The notes under the pieces are model-generated. The model was not told the origin of the DNA, did no database searches, and worked only from the letters and a program-made list of their open reading frames with translations. DNA of 64,000 nucleotides, from NCBI GenBank assembly GCA_007674295.1, contig CM017451.1, positions 124,001 through 188,000 of the forward strand, in the 5' to 3' direction. Positions 1 to 9,141 of this stretch are shown here, one piece after another. Numbering within the stretch: the first letter of the stretch is position 1; every line of letters starts with the position of its first letter. Both the position numbers and the translations under genes were made by a program. The stretch comes from Antonospora locustae (Eukaryota; Microsporidia).

Positions 1-123
1 ACAACTATCTGAGCCTTCTTTACATGACAGACTGTGGGTTGTAAGTCCTCTGTGTGTACCTGTGATGCGTGTCTATGTTCAAAGCTTTGTACTCCGTCGA
101 GAGGGCCATCTACAGCCCTAGGC

Positions 124-1083
124 ATGTCATGTTTGAGCAAGGTCAAGCTGATAGAGGCAATCGAAAAAATAAAGCACAATCTCGGTAGAATACACATGGA
201 GCGTGTGCAAACGCCACATGGCAAAAGCGCCAAAATGAAATACACATATGAGCAGATTATTGGTCGCGGCACGTTTGGCGTCGTTGTGTCAATAAAGGAT
301 GTGTCAAGCAAGGAGAAGATGGCTCTGAAAAGAGTGTACCAGGACAAGAAGTATTATAACAGAGAGCTTGAGACGCTTCTTCAGCTGAACCATCCCAACA
401 TAGTCAGCCTGAAATACTTCAGCCTGGATGATAAAACCGACAATGGATGTTATCTGAACCTTTTTTTTGAGCTGGGAGACGTGTCCTTTGAGCAGTTGAT
501 ATCGCAAAGAAAGAAGTTCGCGGAGAAGGAGGTCCACAACTTCTTTCTGCAGGGTCTTGCTGCGTTGAAGTACCTGGAACCCATGAGCATAGTCCACAGA
601 GACATAAAGCCTGCAAATATTCTTCTTGTTGGCGGAAAAACGATAAAAATATGCGACTTTGGAAGTGCAAAGCGTGTCTCTAAAAACGAATACAACTCAA
701 CGTACATATGCTCTAGATACTACAGAGCACCGGAGAACATACTTGGAATAGGCGACTACGACTGCAAAATAGACGTGTGGTCGATGGGACTCTCATTTCT
801 TGAGCTGTTTCTCTTCAACCCTGTATTCTCTGGAGAGTCCAACATGGACCAGCTGAACAAGATACTGGAAGTAACAAGCATATCTGAGAAGTGCAGGAGA
901 GAGTACAACTTGCATACATGCAAGTCAATTGGAATAGAAAATTACCTGAGGCCAATTGTGCAGGATCCAAGTCTGAGGTTTCTCTTCGAGCACTCGATTG
1001 TTTTTGAAAGAGACAGGCGTCTTCGAGCGTCCAAGCTTCTTGAGTACGAGTCTGCTTTTCAAATCGATAAAAATGATATGTAG
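124..1083 (+). CDS. GSK3/shaggy-type serine/threonine kinase
   Basis: A 319-residue protein kinase of the CMGC group, closest to glycogen synthase kinase 3. Visible motifs are the glycine loop GRGTFG (residues 47-52), the ATP-binding lysine in ALKR (K69), catalytic HRDIKPAN (158-165), DFG (178-180) and the activation loop YICSRYYRAPE (194-204). The last is the GSK3 signature with the autophosphorylated tyrosine. GSK3 enzymes phosphorylate pre-phosphorylated substrates in signalling and transcriptional control; the target here is unknown. The ATG at 124 is chosen because CCC lies 10 nt before it. The frame is open upstream to a GTG at 34, but that stretch is Cys-rich and unlike any kinase. The C-lobe is shorter than in animal GSK3. 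Confidence 0.9.
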   Translation: MSCLSKVKLIEAIEKIKHNLGRIHMERVQTPHGKSAKMKYTYEQIIGRGTFGVVVSIKDVSSKEKMALKRVYQDKKYYNRELETLLQLNHPNIVSLKYFSLDDKTDNGCYLNLFFELGDVSFEQLISQRKKFAEKEVHNFFLQGLAALKYLEPMSIVHRDIKPANILLVGGKTIKICDFGSAKRVSKNEYNSTYICSRYYRAPENILGIGDYDCKIDVWSMGLSFLELFLFNPVFSGESNMDQLNKILEVTSISEKCRREYNLHTCKSIGIENYLRPIVQDPSLRFLFEHSIVFERDRRLRASKLLEYESAFQIDKNDM

Positions 1084-1275
1084 ACTCAGCAAGCACATAT
1101 TAAAACTGAGAAAGCAGCAGCCCATAAGAAACGAACTTCCAAATGTGCATAACACAAGTCTTGAGACTTTGCAGCAGATCTCTTTATTGAGCAGTGTGTG
1201 ATGTGAGTGTCTCAATATGCACGTCTATGTATCTGCTTTGTCTAAAATACACCGAGACTTTTACATACATCGTCT

Positions 1276-3363
1276 CTACTCAACAGTGACCGACTTCGCT
1301 AAGTTTCTTGGACAGTCTACGTCGTATCCCTTGGCCACCGATATGTGATACGCGAGAAGCTGCATGGGAATGACTGACAGAAGACCCTGGAGACAATCAA
1401 CTGTCGAGGGAACGCCTATGCAGGGCAGGCTCTCGTATTCCTTCATCAGATCCATTGCACAGACAATAATCAGCTTGCCTTTTCTTGAGAGAATCTGCTG
1501 CACTGCGTTATGTGCCTTTGTAACGTCTCTGTCGTTTGAGACGACAAATATCACTCTGCTTGTCTCGTCTATAAGCGCAATTGGCCCGTGCTTCAACTCA
1601 CCAGACAGAATCCCTTCTGTTGGAATGTATGTGAGCTCCTTGATTTTGAGGGCGCCCTCTAGACACGTCGCATGCTGGTATCCTCTTCCCAGAATTATCA
1701 GGTTCTTCTCGTTCTTCAACTCCTCCTTGGACAGTCTCTCTATGGCGCTGTTGAGCTTCAATGTCTGCCTCACCATGTCTCCGATGTTCTGCAGCCCCTT
1801 TATGATCTCCTCTCTTCTCTTCCCTTGAGACAGATTGTCCTGGCTCAGCATTAGTGCTATGAGAATCAGCGATACATACTGGCTTGTGTATGCCTTTGTG
1901 CTCGCAACTCCAATTTCAGGCCCCGCATTTATATTGACACCGCAGCTTGTCTCTCTGCTGATTGTACTCCCCACAGTGTTGGTTATTCCTATACACAGAG
2001 CACCCCTCTCCTGACAGTAGCGCAGCGCAAGAATAGTGTCTGCTGTTTCTCCGCTCTGGCTCACAAAGAAGCAGCTGTCGCTCCTTGTGATGATCCCGCG
2101 CCTGTCTATGAAATCGGAGCTTATCTCGACGTGAACAGGAATGTCCACGAGCTCCTCAAATAGCGTTCTGTTGGCAAGACATGCGTGGTAGCTTGTGCCG
2201 CATGCTATGAAAAGGATTCGCGATGACTTCTTGATCGTTCTGATGTAAGAATGTAGCCCTCCTAGCAGTACCTCATTTGTGTCAAAGTTCACTCTGCCGC
2301 GCATCGTGTTCACGATGGATTCTGGCTGCTCAAATATCTCCTTAAGCATGAAGTGCTTATAGCTTCCTTTCATGATCTCTGCAAGCTCTGTTTCTATCGT
2401 GTGCACCTCCCGTGTGTTTTTCTTCACCATGTCGTTTTCCAGCGAGTTCGGACGGTGAATGTGCAGGTTTCCCCTTGCTATGTATGCTATGTCGTCGTCC
2501 TCTAGGTATATTACCTTTTTCGTGTGCTCAATGATCGCAGACGCATCTGACGCCAGGAAAAGTTCCATCTGGTTGTCTTCCATGTTTGTGCCGTGTATTT
2601 TGAAGGACTCAAAGAGCCTCAGGTCCTCCGTGCTGTTCATGGGTGATATGTACTTGTGTGCGAGCAACATTGACTTCGTGTCATCGTCTTTCTTGGTCCC
2701 AAAGTTTACATCTAGAAAGTCTAGCGTCAGCTTTGAATGTGTTTTGATGCCAATAAGCAGAGGGCTGCTTTTGCGCACAGCAACCATCTCGTTTGGAAAT
2801 AGCGAGCTTATGAAGACAAACGCAAACGCACCATGGCAGTTCTTTGCTACCCTCTTGACTATTTCAATGAACGATGGTACCTCCTTTCTCTTGACCATGT
2901 CGTTGTAGAAAAGCAACGCCAGCTTTGCTGCAACCTCCGTGTCAGTCTCGGATTCAAACTTCATGTTCTTTGTCTCAAGATACGCCCGCAGCTCTTTGAA
3001 GTTGGTGATGATTCCGTTGTGAACACATATGAACTTTCCTTTCTTGTCGCTTCTCAGGGGATGTGTGTTTTCTGTTGAGGGTCTTCCGTGTGTCGCCCAT
3101 CTTGTGTGTGCTATTCCAACGTGGCTCTCCACAGTCTTCTCAAGATCTATGGTGTTCTGCAACTGTATGTGCTTGATGAGGCTCTCTACCTTGCCAACTT
3201 CTCTGAACAAAGTAAACTCCTTGTTGTTATCACATTGTATTGCACAACCTGCAGAATCATATCCACGATATTCAATACGCCTCAGCCCGTTGACTAGAAT
3301 GTCTGCAATCTCTCTCTTTCTTCGTGGAGTTATGAAGTTTGCATACCCAAATATTCCGCACAT
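1276..3363 (-). CDS. GFA1: Glutamine:fructose-6-phosphate amidotransferase (isomerizing)
   Basis: A 695-residue enzyme that makes glucosamine-6-phosphate, the first committed step to UDP-GlcNAc and hence to the chitin of the spore wall. The start MCGIFGY gives the N-terminal nucleophile Cys2 of the class II glutaminase domain (about 1-300). It is followed by two SIS sugar-isomerase domains, with ACGTSYHA near residue 388, SQSGETADT near 437 and the glucosamine-synthase ending PRNLAKSVTVE. Length and domain order match fungal Gfa1. It is convergent with the kinase gene to its left. It acts in the cytosol and is usually feedback-controlled by UDP-GlcNAc, which the sequence cannot confirm. Confidence 0.97.
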   Translation of the reverse strand: MCGIFGYANFITPRRKREIADILVNGLRRIEYRGYDSAGCAIQCDNNKEFTLFREVGKVESLIKHIQLQNTIDLEKTVESHVGIAHTRWATHGRPSTENTHPLRSDKKGKFICVHNGIITNFKELRAYLETKNMKFESETDTEVAAKLALLFYNDMVKRKEVPSFIEIVKRVAKNCHGAFAFVFISSLFPNEMVAVRKSSPLLIGIKTHSKLTLDFLDVNFGTKKDDDTKSMLLAHKYISPMNSTEDLRLFESFKIHGTNMEDNQMELFLASDASAIIEHTKKVIYLEDDDIAYIARGNLHIHRPNSLENDMVKKNTREVHTIETELAEIMKGSYKHFMLKEIFEQPESIVNTMRGRVNFDTNEVLLGGLHSYIRTIKKSSRILFIACGTSYHACLANRTLFEELVDIPVHVEISSDFIDRRGIITRSDSCFFVSQSGETADTILALRYCQERGALCIGITNTVGSTISRETSCGVNINAGPEIGVASTKAYTSQYVSLILIALMLSQDNLSQGKRREEIIKGLQNIGDMVRQTLKLNSAIERLSKEELKNEKNLIILGRGYQHATCLEGALKIKELTYIPTEGILSGELKHGPIALIDETSRVIFVVSNDRDVTKAHNAVQQILSRKGKLIIVCAMDLMKEYESLPCIGVPSTVDCLQGLLSVIPMQLLAYHISVAKGYDVDCPRNLAKSVTVE

Positions 3364-3708
3364 GCTTTTGGACAGAGTTTGTTTTTATGTTGAGTTTCCA
3401 AGTAATCAATAAAAGCGTGCTTCTGGACATGACTAATTGGTTTTACAACGACAAATAAGGAGAACCTGAATGTAATGAACAAATAAAGCTGCTTTTCTGT
3501 GCGTGTCTATTGACAAAAGGTAGGGAAATGCGCATCAGGCAACAAGCCAGCAGAATGTGACTGGTTGCAGCATTTGTATCGTACCTGAAATAAAATCATC
3601 AGCCTGACTTGCTTTTGTTCAGTTTTTGACAGCTATTTTTTCTCTTCTGGCGGCAAGAATGTTCTAGAAAACTGTGTATGGGGACCCCTGTTGATCTGTA
3701 CTTGCACA
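3364..3708. other. Intergenic region, no gene seen
   Basis: 345 bp between two divergently oriented genes (GFA1 and the Rad9/Hus1-like gene). It holds AT-rich stretches, several AATAAA-like hexamers and a CCCC run about 25 nt before the ATG at 3709. No conserved coding frame or RNA gene was recognised. Confidence 0.5.
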
Positions 3709-4401
3709 ATGAAAATAACTGTTCGAGAAGTGGGGTTTTTCACAAAAATTCTGAAGCTCTTTGGCGAGAGAGAACGCCTGACGCTTGAAATGGACTCAGA
3801 AAGTGTCAAAATGTCGCTGGCACATCTGAACTCGTACTACGTAAACCTCGAAGCATCGCTTTTTGATATAGAGGAGCCAGGTGATGTTTCATTCACAATT
3901 AATCCGAGCTTGATGGTCAAGAACCTGCACTTCTTCAGAAGTGGGCTGTCAATGGAGGTTGGTGCGTTTTTCATTATGAGAAACTTTGACAAACAGACAA
4001 CAACAGAGGTCAAGATTCCCCTAAATAGAATAGAGGAATACGAGTACGTACTTCCTGAGGCTAGCACAAAGGTGCTTTTGCGAAACACCACTGTAATTAA
4101 GTACTTCACGGGAATCACCACATATGAAGCTAAAGACAAGATGCTTTTGCTTACAAAAACAGAGAATGAAGTCAGAGACATTCTAGCAATGGAGGATGTC
4201 GAGTGGCTGCAGATGGGGGATCTCTATTTCACATGCAACAACGATTGGGTGAGAGGGCTGGATGACCTAGGAGACTATATAGAAGCTGTACTTATGGAGT
4301 TTAGTGCGTACATTCTGTGCGTGAAGTTTCTGTTTAAAAAGTTTCACGAAAGCTATCTAGAAATACAGGTTCCAAAAAGTGTTCACAGCAAAGTTATGTG
4401 A
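3709..4401 (+). CDS. Rad9/Hus1-like checkpoint clamp (9-1-1) subunit, tentative
   Basis: A 230-residue protein with the general look of a PCNA-fold checkpoint clamp subunit. The N-terminal pattern (MKITVREVGFFTKILKLFGE, then LTLEMDSESVKMSLAHLNSY and an acidic FDIEE) resembles the first helix-strand unit of Rad9 and Hus1, and LMVKNLHFF matches the clamp's second half-domain. Such proteins form the Rad9-Rad1-Hus1 ring loaded at DNA damage. The length is short for Rad9 and close to Hus1. The first ATG of the frame, at 3709, is used. The assignment rests on pattern and length only, so a different clamp-fold or unrelated protein remains possible. Confidence 0.4.
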   Translation: MKITVREVGFFTKILKLFGERERLTLEMDSESVKMSLAHLNSYYVNLEASLFDIEEPGDVSFTINPSLMVKNLHFFRSGLSMEVGAFFIMRNFDKQTTTEVKIPLNRIEEYEYVLPEASTKVLLRNTTVIKYFTGITTYEAKDKMLLLTKTENEVRDILAMEDVEWLQMGDLYFTCNNDWVRGLDDLGDYIEAVLMEFSAYILCVKFLFKKFHESYLEIQVPKSVHSKVM

Positions 4402-4617
4402 AGTACTTTCCTTGCTCTTTCAAACGCCAGCAAGCCGTCTGTATTTCTACCACCGGCATCTGTGTATTGTGCGGCTAAGTAATCGCTTCTATGCATATAC
4501 AGTCTGAGAAACACACTAAAAGGCCTTTCCTTTGCTCTCTACACAGAGCATATGTTTCACAGGCTAGTCGATTTTTCTAGAAAAAAAAAGTCACAAAACA
4601 AGTCGCGCCCATTGCAC

Positions 4618-5427
4618 ATGAACGATCAGAACTTGAACAACTACCATTGGACGAGCATGAATGTCTCTGAATGGGCTGAAGACAGAATCAAAAGCAAGAT
4701 AACTTCTCTTGGATACAAGATTGTTGACTCCAACATACAAGCACACATCAGCAACAGAATGAGCAAGCTTAGCCTAGTTTATTTTTATAGTCTTAGGGCG
4801 GAGAAGGTCAACGAATGGATGAAGCTATGCAGCTTCGACAGCTATTGCGATGTAAGTGATGTTCTGGGCAGCAACAGGGACGATGTCAGATACTTTTTTG
4901 AGTTTCTTAAGGAACTGGAAACAACTGCAGTTGATGTTTTCAGAGACAAACAGTACACAGATCCAAGTAGCAGGTTTGAAAAGCATGCCGATCGCGACTT
5001 CATGATCAGCCCAGGACAACACCGCATACAGAACAGCAAAACTCACATTTACGACGACGAGAAGCTTGTTGACACGAGGCTTGTGTTTCAAATAAGTTGT
5101 ACGGAGGCCGAGTTCATAAATTTTTTGACAAACCCATCTTTTATAGCCGTTTGGTCGGCAAATCAGTTTTCCATTACAGGGTCGCAGTTGTGTCTGCTTG
5201 GCAAAGCTGCCCTCAACAACATAGGCAAAGAGCAGGGCCTTCAGTTCAAAATGAACGACTGGAAGCAGTGGTCTGACATGAAGATCGAATCTCAGAACGG
5301 CAACATGACCATCGAGTTCAAAAATATTCCAAGTGCAAGTAAGGAAATCACAACAAGCTTTTGGTACAATGGAGTAATAGACAAGATGTGTAGGGCGTTT
5401 GGATTTAGGTTTCAACAAATTGAGTAG
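4618..5427 (+). CDS. AHA1: Activator of Hsp90 ATPase (Aha1)
   Basis: A 269-residue co-chaperone that binds Hsp90 and stimulates its ATPase. The N-terminal Aha1 domain begins with NNYHWTSMNVSEWAEDRI, matching the family signature NNWHW...WAK. The C-terminal AHSA1/START-like domain is visible in WKQWSDMKIES followed by SFWYNGVIDKMCRAFGFRF. Length and two-domain layout are slightly shorter than the yeast protein. The ATG at 4618 is preferred over an in-frame ATG at 4552: a CCC signal lies just before 4618, and the intervening residues are basic and unlike the family. Confidence 0.9.
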   Translation: MNDQNLNNYHWTSMNVSEWAEDRIKSKITSLGYKIVDSNIQAHISNRMSKLSLVYFYSLRAEKVNEWMKLCSFDSYCDVSDVLGSNRDDVRYFFEFLKELETTAVDVFRDKQYTDPSSRFEKHADRDFMISPGQHRIQNSKTHIYDDEKLVDTRLVFQISCTEAEFINFLTNPSFIAVWSANQFSITGSQLCLLGKAALNNIGKEQGLQFKMNDWKQWSDMKIESQNGNMTIEFKNIPSASKEITTSFWYNGVIDKMCRAFGFRFQQIE

Positions 5428-5608
5428 CTGTGCATCTGCAAGCATGTCCCACTGAAGCCTCTATGGTTTGGCTGCAATGCAGACCAAGAATGTACATGTG
5501 TCCTCCTTATTGTTCTTCCTTTGTGTCGCATTTTATATAATAGCAGAGATGCAGGGGTCTCTCGCAGTTGTTTCGCGTAGCCATGCTCTCCTTGAGAAGC
5601 AGCGAGAT

Positions 5609-6118
5609 TCACTCAACAGAGTTTCCAACAGAGGTGTTGTCCATGCTTCCGCTGAGAGAGTGGTAGGACCCAGTTCTGGTCGTACCATCCAGATCCTTTA
5701 AAACCAGATTAGCCATTTTTCCCTCCACCTTTGATCTATATCCGCATGCGTAGCATTCTCTATGAACATTTTTTCTGCACTTTGCAGTGTAGAACGTCTC
5801 TGGGTTGTTACACTGTCTGCACATCACGTACTCGTCAATGAAGTCGTATATGTGGCTTTGCACCGACTCAACGCTGTGCGAGCCGTTGACAATGTACCTC
5901 ATTGCACTCTTGTCACCTTTCGTCTGGGATCCTAGCTCGTATCCTAGAAACTTCAGAATGTGGTCAGGACTTCGCTTAAGAGAGTAAGACACAGATGGAA
6001 GGTTGAGCAGCACGGTCTTGATGCCATTTCCTCTTCCTTCTACCTTCAGCTTAATCTCCTCCATGGTGTATCGGTAGAAAGGATCTGTGTTATTTCTGTC
6101 GATTGGAATCTTCATCAT
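5609..6118 (-). CDS. TIF5: Translation initiation factor eIF5, N-terminal domain only
   Basis: A 169-residue protein matching the N-terminal GTPase-activating half of eIF5, which triggers GTP hydrolysis by eIF2 in the 43S complex. Evidence is NNTDPFYRYTMEEI, KVEGRGNGIKT (holding the region of the catalytic arginine), FLGYELGSQT, RYIVNGSH and a zinc ribbon CRQC...CYAC. The order and the DPFYRY/KVEGxGNGIKT pair distinguish it from eIF2-beta. The C-terminal W2/HEAT domain of animal and yeast eIF5 (about 400 residues in all) is absent; the frame ends soon after the ribbon in a Ser/Gly-rich tail. The ATG pair at 6118 is preceded by CCCC about 6 nt upstream. Confidence 0.9.
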   Translation of the reverse strand: MMKIPIDRNNTDPFYRYTMEEIKLKVEGRGNGIKTVLLNLPSVSYSLKRSPDHILKFLGYELGSQTKGDKSAMRYIVNGSHSVESVQSHIYDFIDEYVMCRQCNNPETFYTAKCRKNVHRECYACGYRSKVEGKMANLVLKDLDGTTRTGSYHSLSGSMDNTSVGNSVE

Positions 6119-6405
6119 TAAACGGGGAGAATTTCAAATGGTTTTATTTAATGTTTGGAAGTCGTGTTTTGAATTAAACAAAACGCAGAGCACAGCCCAC
6201 TGGCTCGTGGAAGCACTGTGCAGCGTCCAATGCAAGACATTGTAAGGAATAAAGTGGCCTGTCTGTTATCGGTCGTCCTTATTTTTGAAACAACCATAGC
6301 AGGCAAAAGGAGAATACTCCTTTTCAGGCAATTCCAGTCACATTCCACAGAGCGGGACTCTCTAGCCAGGCTTCTTTCTTTAGACCAATTAACACGCAAT
6401 TGTGT

Positions 6406-7533
6406 CTAGCTGCATCTTTTGCTGTATACCACATCCTTTTTGAACTTGATTGTGTCGCTGAAGTAAAGCCCCGTAAAACCCACAAAAACCAGCGCAAGAA
6501 AGAGGTAGATGTGTTTGTTTCCACGCTCAGCCTTACTCATCATTTGTTTTGAGTAAAAGTTTATATTTGCCATCTCCCTCTGCAAAGCTCTTGTCTTTTC
6601 CTCAACCTTTGCCACTGCGTCGTGCAGCTCCTTCGTTTTTTGCTTCTCTTGGGCCCTCAGCGCCATATCAAGCTTTGTTATTATTGCATCCATTTTCTTA
6701 ATATCTTTCCTTGTGCTCACAATTGCCTTTGCCACTGTTGCACCCCTTGGCTCGCCAAACAGAATGTCAATATACTTCATGAAGTGCTCCAGACTGGCCA
6801 GCACATGCCCTACCTCATCTCTGTCTGTGTCGTGGGTGCTTATGCTGGTAGATTCCTCATGTGGATCGTAACTATTGTCTTCTTCTCTCTTGTAGAGCTT
6901 TATTTTAGATACCTTGAACGCACTCTCTTCGCCAACCTGCGCGTATGCAGCAGTTATGCTGAGATAGCCGCCCTCGCTGTGTGTTCCAAAGTACTTCTGG
7001 TCCAGCAGTCGCAGGTGATCATATATCAGGTCTGTGTTGTGGTAAATTTCAACCTTCATGTTTTTCGAGGTGTGAATCACCTTGACTCGAATGTCTCTGA
7101 ACTTGTTAAGCACGCTGGAGTCGAGATAGTCTCTTACTGTTTTGTCTTGGCCATTCTCGTGTATAGAGAGCATCACCTCAACGCTGTCTCCCACAAACTC
7201 AATCCCTGCCACAAATCCCTGAAAGGTCTCTCTAGGCATATTTCCCAAAAACATATCGGTTGTGTACCAGGCATATATTGATGCAGACTGTGGATACCTG
7301 AGTCTTGGCACGCTTGCGACAAACTCAAAGCTCCAGTTTCTCTCTGGATTCTTATGGTTGAACGTGATATGGGGTTTATCATCGGCAGCCGACCATAGGT
7401 GAAGATGCTTGCCCCTTTCTACAACACTTTCCAGTCTTATGCTCTGGCGATCTTCTGGAAAGCCTATGTGACTCACTGCGGTCTCTGTGACTTTTCCTAA
7501 AATCGTTCCTAGCACTAGAAAGCATGTAAACAT
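6406..7533 (-). CDS. L-type (ERGIC-53/VIP36-like) lectin domain membrane protein, paralogue A
   Basis: A 375-residue predicted type I membrane protein of the early secretory pathway. A signal peptide (MFTCFLVLGTILGKV) is followed by a legume-lectin-like domain (about 25-235) with NPxxNWSFEF, YAWYT, FQGFVAGIEF and an SYDP end. Next come a Lys/Glu/Gln coiled coil (about 260-335) and one membrane span near residues 343-361. The architecture is that of ERGIC-53-type cargo receptors, but the calcium/mannose loop (FDxFDN in the family) reads IEFVGDS, so sugar binding is doubtful. A TATAAATA box lies about 20-27 nt upstream of the ATG, and no CCC is present. A related gene lies at 39162-40334. The tail lacks an FF or KKXX sorting signal. 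Confidence 0.75.
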   Translation of the reverse strand: MFTCFLVLGTILGKVTETAVSHIGFPEDRQSIRLESVVERGKHLHLWSAADDKPHITFNHKNPERNWSFEFVASVPRLRYPQSASIYAWYTTDMFLGNMPRETFQGFVAGIEFVGDSVEVMLSIHENGQDKTVRDYLDSSVLNKFRDIRVKVIHTSKNMKVEIYHNTDLIYDHLRLLDQKYFGTHSEGGYLSITAAYAQVGEESAFKVSKIKLYKREEDNSYDPHEESTSISTHDTDRDEVGHVLASLEHFMKYIDILFGEPRGATVAKAIVSTRKDIKKMDAIITKLDMALRAQEKQKTKELHDAVAKVEEKTRALQREMANINFYSKQMMSKAERGNKHIYLFLALVFVGFTGLYFSDTIKFKKDVVYSKRCS

Positions 7534-7552
7534 ATCTAGGCAAACATTCACT

Positions 7553-7560
7553 TATTTATA
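7553..7560 (-). promoter_or_regulatory. TATA-like box of lectin gene A
   Basis: TATAAATA read on the minus strand, 20-27 nt upstream of the ATG at 7533. This gene lacks the CCC signal carried by most neighbours, so the box may be its main core promoter element. Confidence 0.4.
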
Positions 7561-7768
7561 CTCCTTCTGAAACCACGTTTCAGAGCGTTAATTACTCCTG
7601 CAGAAGCAGCAAGTCCAGCGACTAGAATTCTTTATTCTAGATGCCATGCAAGCTGCTTAGCTTGCATTTGAGATACTCACATTGTCTTTCTAGACATACA
7701 TGTTTTTTCAGACTGCAAAAAGCAATTCCGAACTAGCTTGCAAGAGAGCTTTATTTATAGCTGCAGCG

Positions 7769-8251
7769 TTACATGGACTTTGCCTTTCCGGCAGCATTGA
7801 ACGTCATGATGGCCATAAGCAGGCCAAACATGGAAATGATCTCGGCAACCAGTATACAGAACCATAGGAAGGTTGAAAACTTCTTCTGTCTTGCCTGTGC
7901 AGGAAGCCCGTGTCTCGAGACCTCTCCCAGCGCCCTTGATCCAAAGTATATTGAAAAGCCCAAAATGAATCCTCCGGCTATGGACAGCCCTGCTTGCTGA
8001 AAGTTCTTGACCTCTGTATTAATGACTAAGAAGCAGCTCAGGAGAGTCATAATTAGTGACGCACCGGCCATAGATATTGAGATGAGCGCACCCCCAAGCT
8101 CGGGCTTGATTTCGCACGCCTCTGCTGCACCGATAACACACCCTTTTATACTCTCTGCAACACCGGCAACACCAATGATCACAAGAGCCACTGATAAGGC
8201 CTTGGAAAGAGGAACAAGCATAGAGCTGTCTAGTGATGCTGCGCTTTCCAT
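7769..8251 (-). CDS. V-type ATPase proteolipid (subunit c family)
   Basis: A 160-residue, four-helix membrane protein of the V0 rotor, which carries protons across vacuolar or vesicle membranes. Hydrophobic segments lie near residues 16-36, 50-77, 86-108 and 126-150. The fourth carries the essential carboxylate in ILVAEIISMFGLLMAIM, the position of the proton-binding glutamate of subunits c and c'. Spacing and length fit c or c' (Vma3/Vma11) better than the five-helix c''. The ATG at 8251 has CCC about 7 nt upstream; the frame continues to a TTG, which is not needed. Confidence 0.85.
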   Translation of the reverse strand: MESAASLDSSMLVPLSKALSVALVIIGVAGVAESIKGCVIGAAEACEIKPELGGALISISMAGASLIMTLLSCFLVINTEVKNFQQAGLSIAGGFILGFSIYFGSRALGEVSRHGLPAQARQKKFSTFLWFCILVAEIISMFGLLMAIMTFNAAGKAKSM

Positions 8252-8736
8252 ATATGCTAGGGTTCTATTTTGCAATAAACAAAATCATCATAACAATGAC
8301 GACACTTCCTGCACTGCCACAGCACGACACCTCATGTAGAAGTCTTCCGCTCATTCTGACTCGAAGAAGCTTTGCAAAATTCAAGAAATACGTCGAACAT
8401 ACGTAGCCGCATGTTGTGAAGTGCATCTGGTATTCTGCTCTCTTCTTCTGCAAGGGCTTTTGATATGGCGGCGCAGACAACTTCATACGTTGATGCTGCA
8501 GAGTGCAGCCGGAAATAAAGTCTGGATATTGATAGCAAGCTTTGGGCGCACTGCATGCTACCAAGCTAATATGGAGACAATGCTACTTTTACTCTGTTTA
8601 CAAGCGTTGTCTTGATGAAGAAGAAGCGCAGTAAGCAGCATTCACATGGGGTTTTCACAGGTTTTGCAAACTCTTATTATCCAGTGTAGTGAGATGCTCC
8701 GTGCTGAACTATGCAATTCAGCTTGTATAGAAAGCT
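8252..8736. other. 485-bp interval with only a doubtful small frame
   Basis: The interval between the V-ATPase proteolipid and ubiquitin-L40 genes holds one possible small minus-strand gene (8332-8556, listed separately). No RNA gene or repeat was recognised. Confidence 0.4.
8332..8556 (-). CDS. Small hypothetical protein (74 residues), uncertain
   Basis: A short ATG-initiated frame with a helical, Ala/Ser/Glu-rich composition (AISKALAEEESRIPDALHNM, then FDVFLEFCKASSS). It lies in a gap large enough for a gene in this compact genome and runs in the same direction as both neighbours. No CCC signal precedes the ATG and no family is recognised. A competing frame covers the same bases. It may be a small conserved subunit or chance. 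Confidence 0.3.
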   Translation of the reverse strand: MQCAQSLLSISRLYFRLHSAASTYEVVCAAISKALAEEESRIPDALHNMRLRMFDVFLEFCKASSSQNERKTST

Positions 8737-9135
8737 TTATTTGCCCTTTTTAGTCTCTTTTAGCTTCTTCTTCGGCCTCAGGTTGTTGCTGCCACCGCAT
8801 TTCTTCTTTTTCCTGCAGTTTATGGCTCGAGGCGCAAGTCTGGCATAGCACGATCTGCATATCATCGCTTCCTTTCTCTTCAGAGCAAGCGCCTTGTCGT
8901 TCTCGTTCATCTGCTTATCTCCTGCACCGCCCACCAGCAGGGGAATTGCTGAAACCGTGGATAGATCTTGAATGCCTTGGCTCGCAAGCGAAATATCTTT
9001 GTCCAGAAGCACGCCGTTGACCACAAAGGCCATGTTGCAGAGGTATCTTGACATTGCCTGCAAGTCGCTGATTGTTGTGTCTCTGTCTATTGAAACTACC
9101 TCAAGCAAGCCTGGAGATTTTATGAAAACTTGCAT
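8737..9135 (-). CDS. RPL40: Degenerate ubiquitin-like domain fused to ribosomal protein eL40
   Basis: A 132-residue fusion. Residues 1 to about 72 are a ubiquitin-like domain (MQVFIKS start, [26 protein letters not shown]) ending [10 protein letters not shown] in place of LRLRGG. Residues from about 80 are eL40: [20 protein letters not shown] and [14 protein letters not shown], with the CxxC...C...C zinc finger. eL40 sits on the large subunit and is normally released by cleavage after the GG. Lysines equivalent to K48 and K63 are missing, so the moiety probably serves as a folding leader rather than as functional ubiquitin. The upstream promoter has GGGG and AAAATTTTT (read on plus) at 9142-9155. 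Confidence 0.9.
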   Translation of the reverse strand: MQVFIKSPGLLEVVSIDRDTTISDLQAMSRYLCNMAFVVNGVLLDKDISLASQGIQDLSTVSAIPLLVGGAGDKQMNENDKALALKRKEAMICRSCYARLAPRAINCRKKKKCGGSNNLRPKKKLKETKKGK

Positions 9136-9141
9136 GCCTGT

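Noticed and set aside
34..123. Upstream extension of the GSK3 gene
   Set aside because: It begins at GTG, is Cys-rich and unlike kinases. A CCC signal precedes the ATG at 124.
5468..5701. Small plus-strand frame with one hydrophobic segment (77 codons)
   Set aside because: It overlaps the 3' end of eIF5 by about 90 bases and has no start signal or known small membrane protein match.
6622..7281. Plus-strand frame of 219 codons with hydrophobic stretches
   Set aside because: Antisense of lectin paralogue A; hydrophobicity arises from the coiled-coil codons read in reverse.
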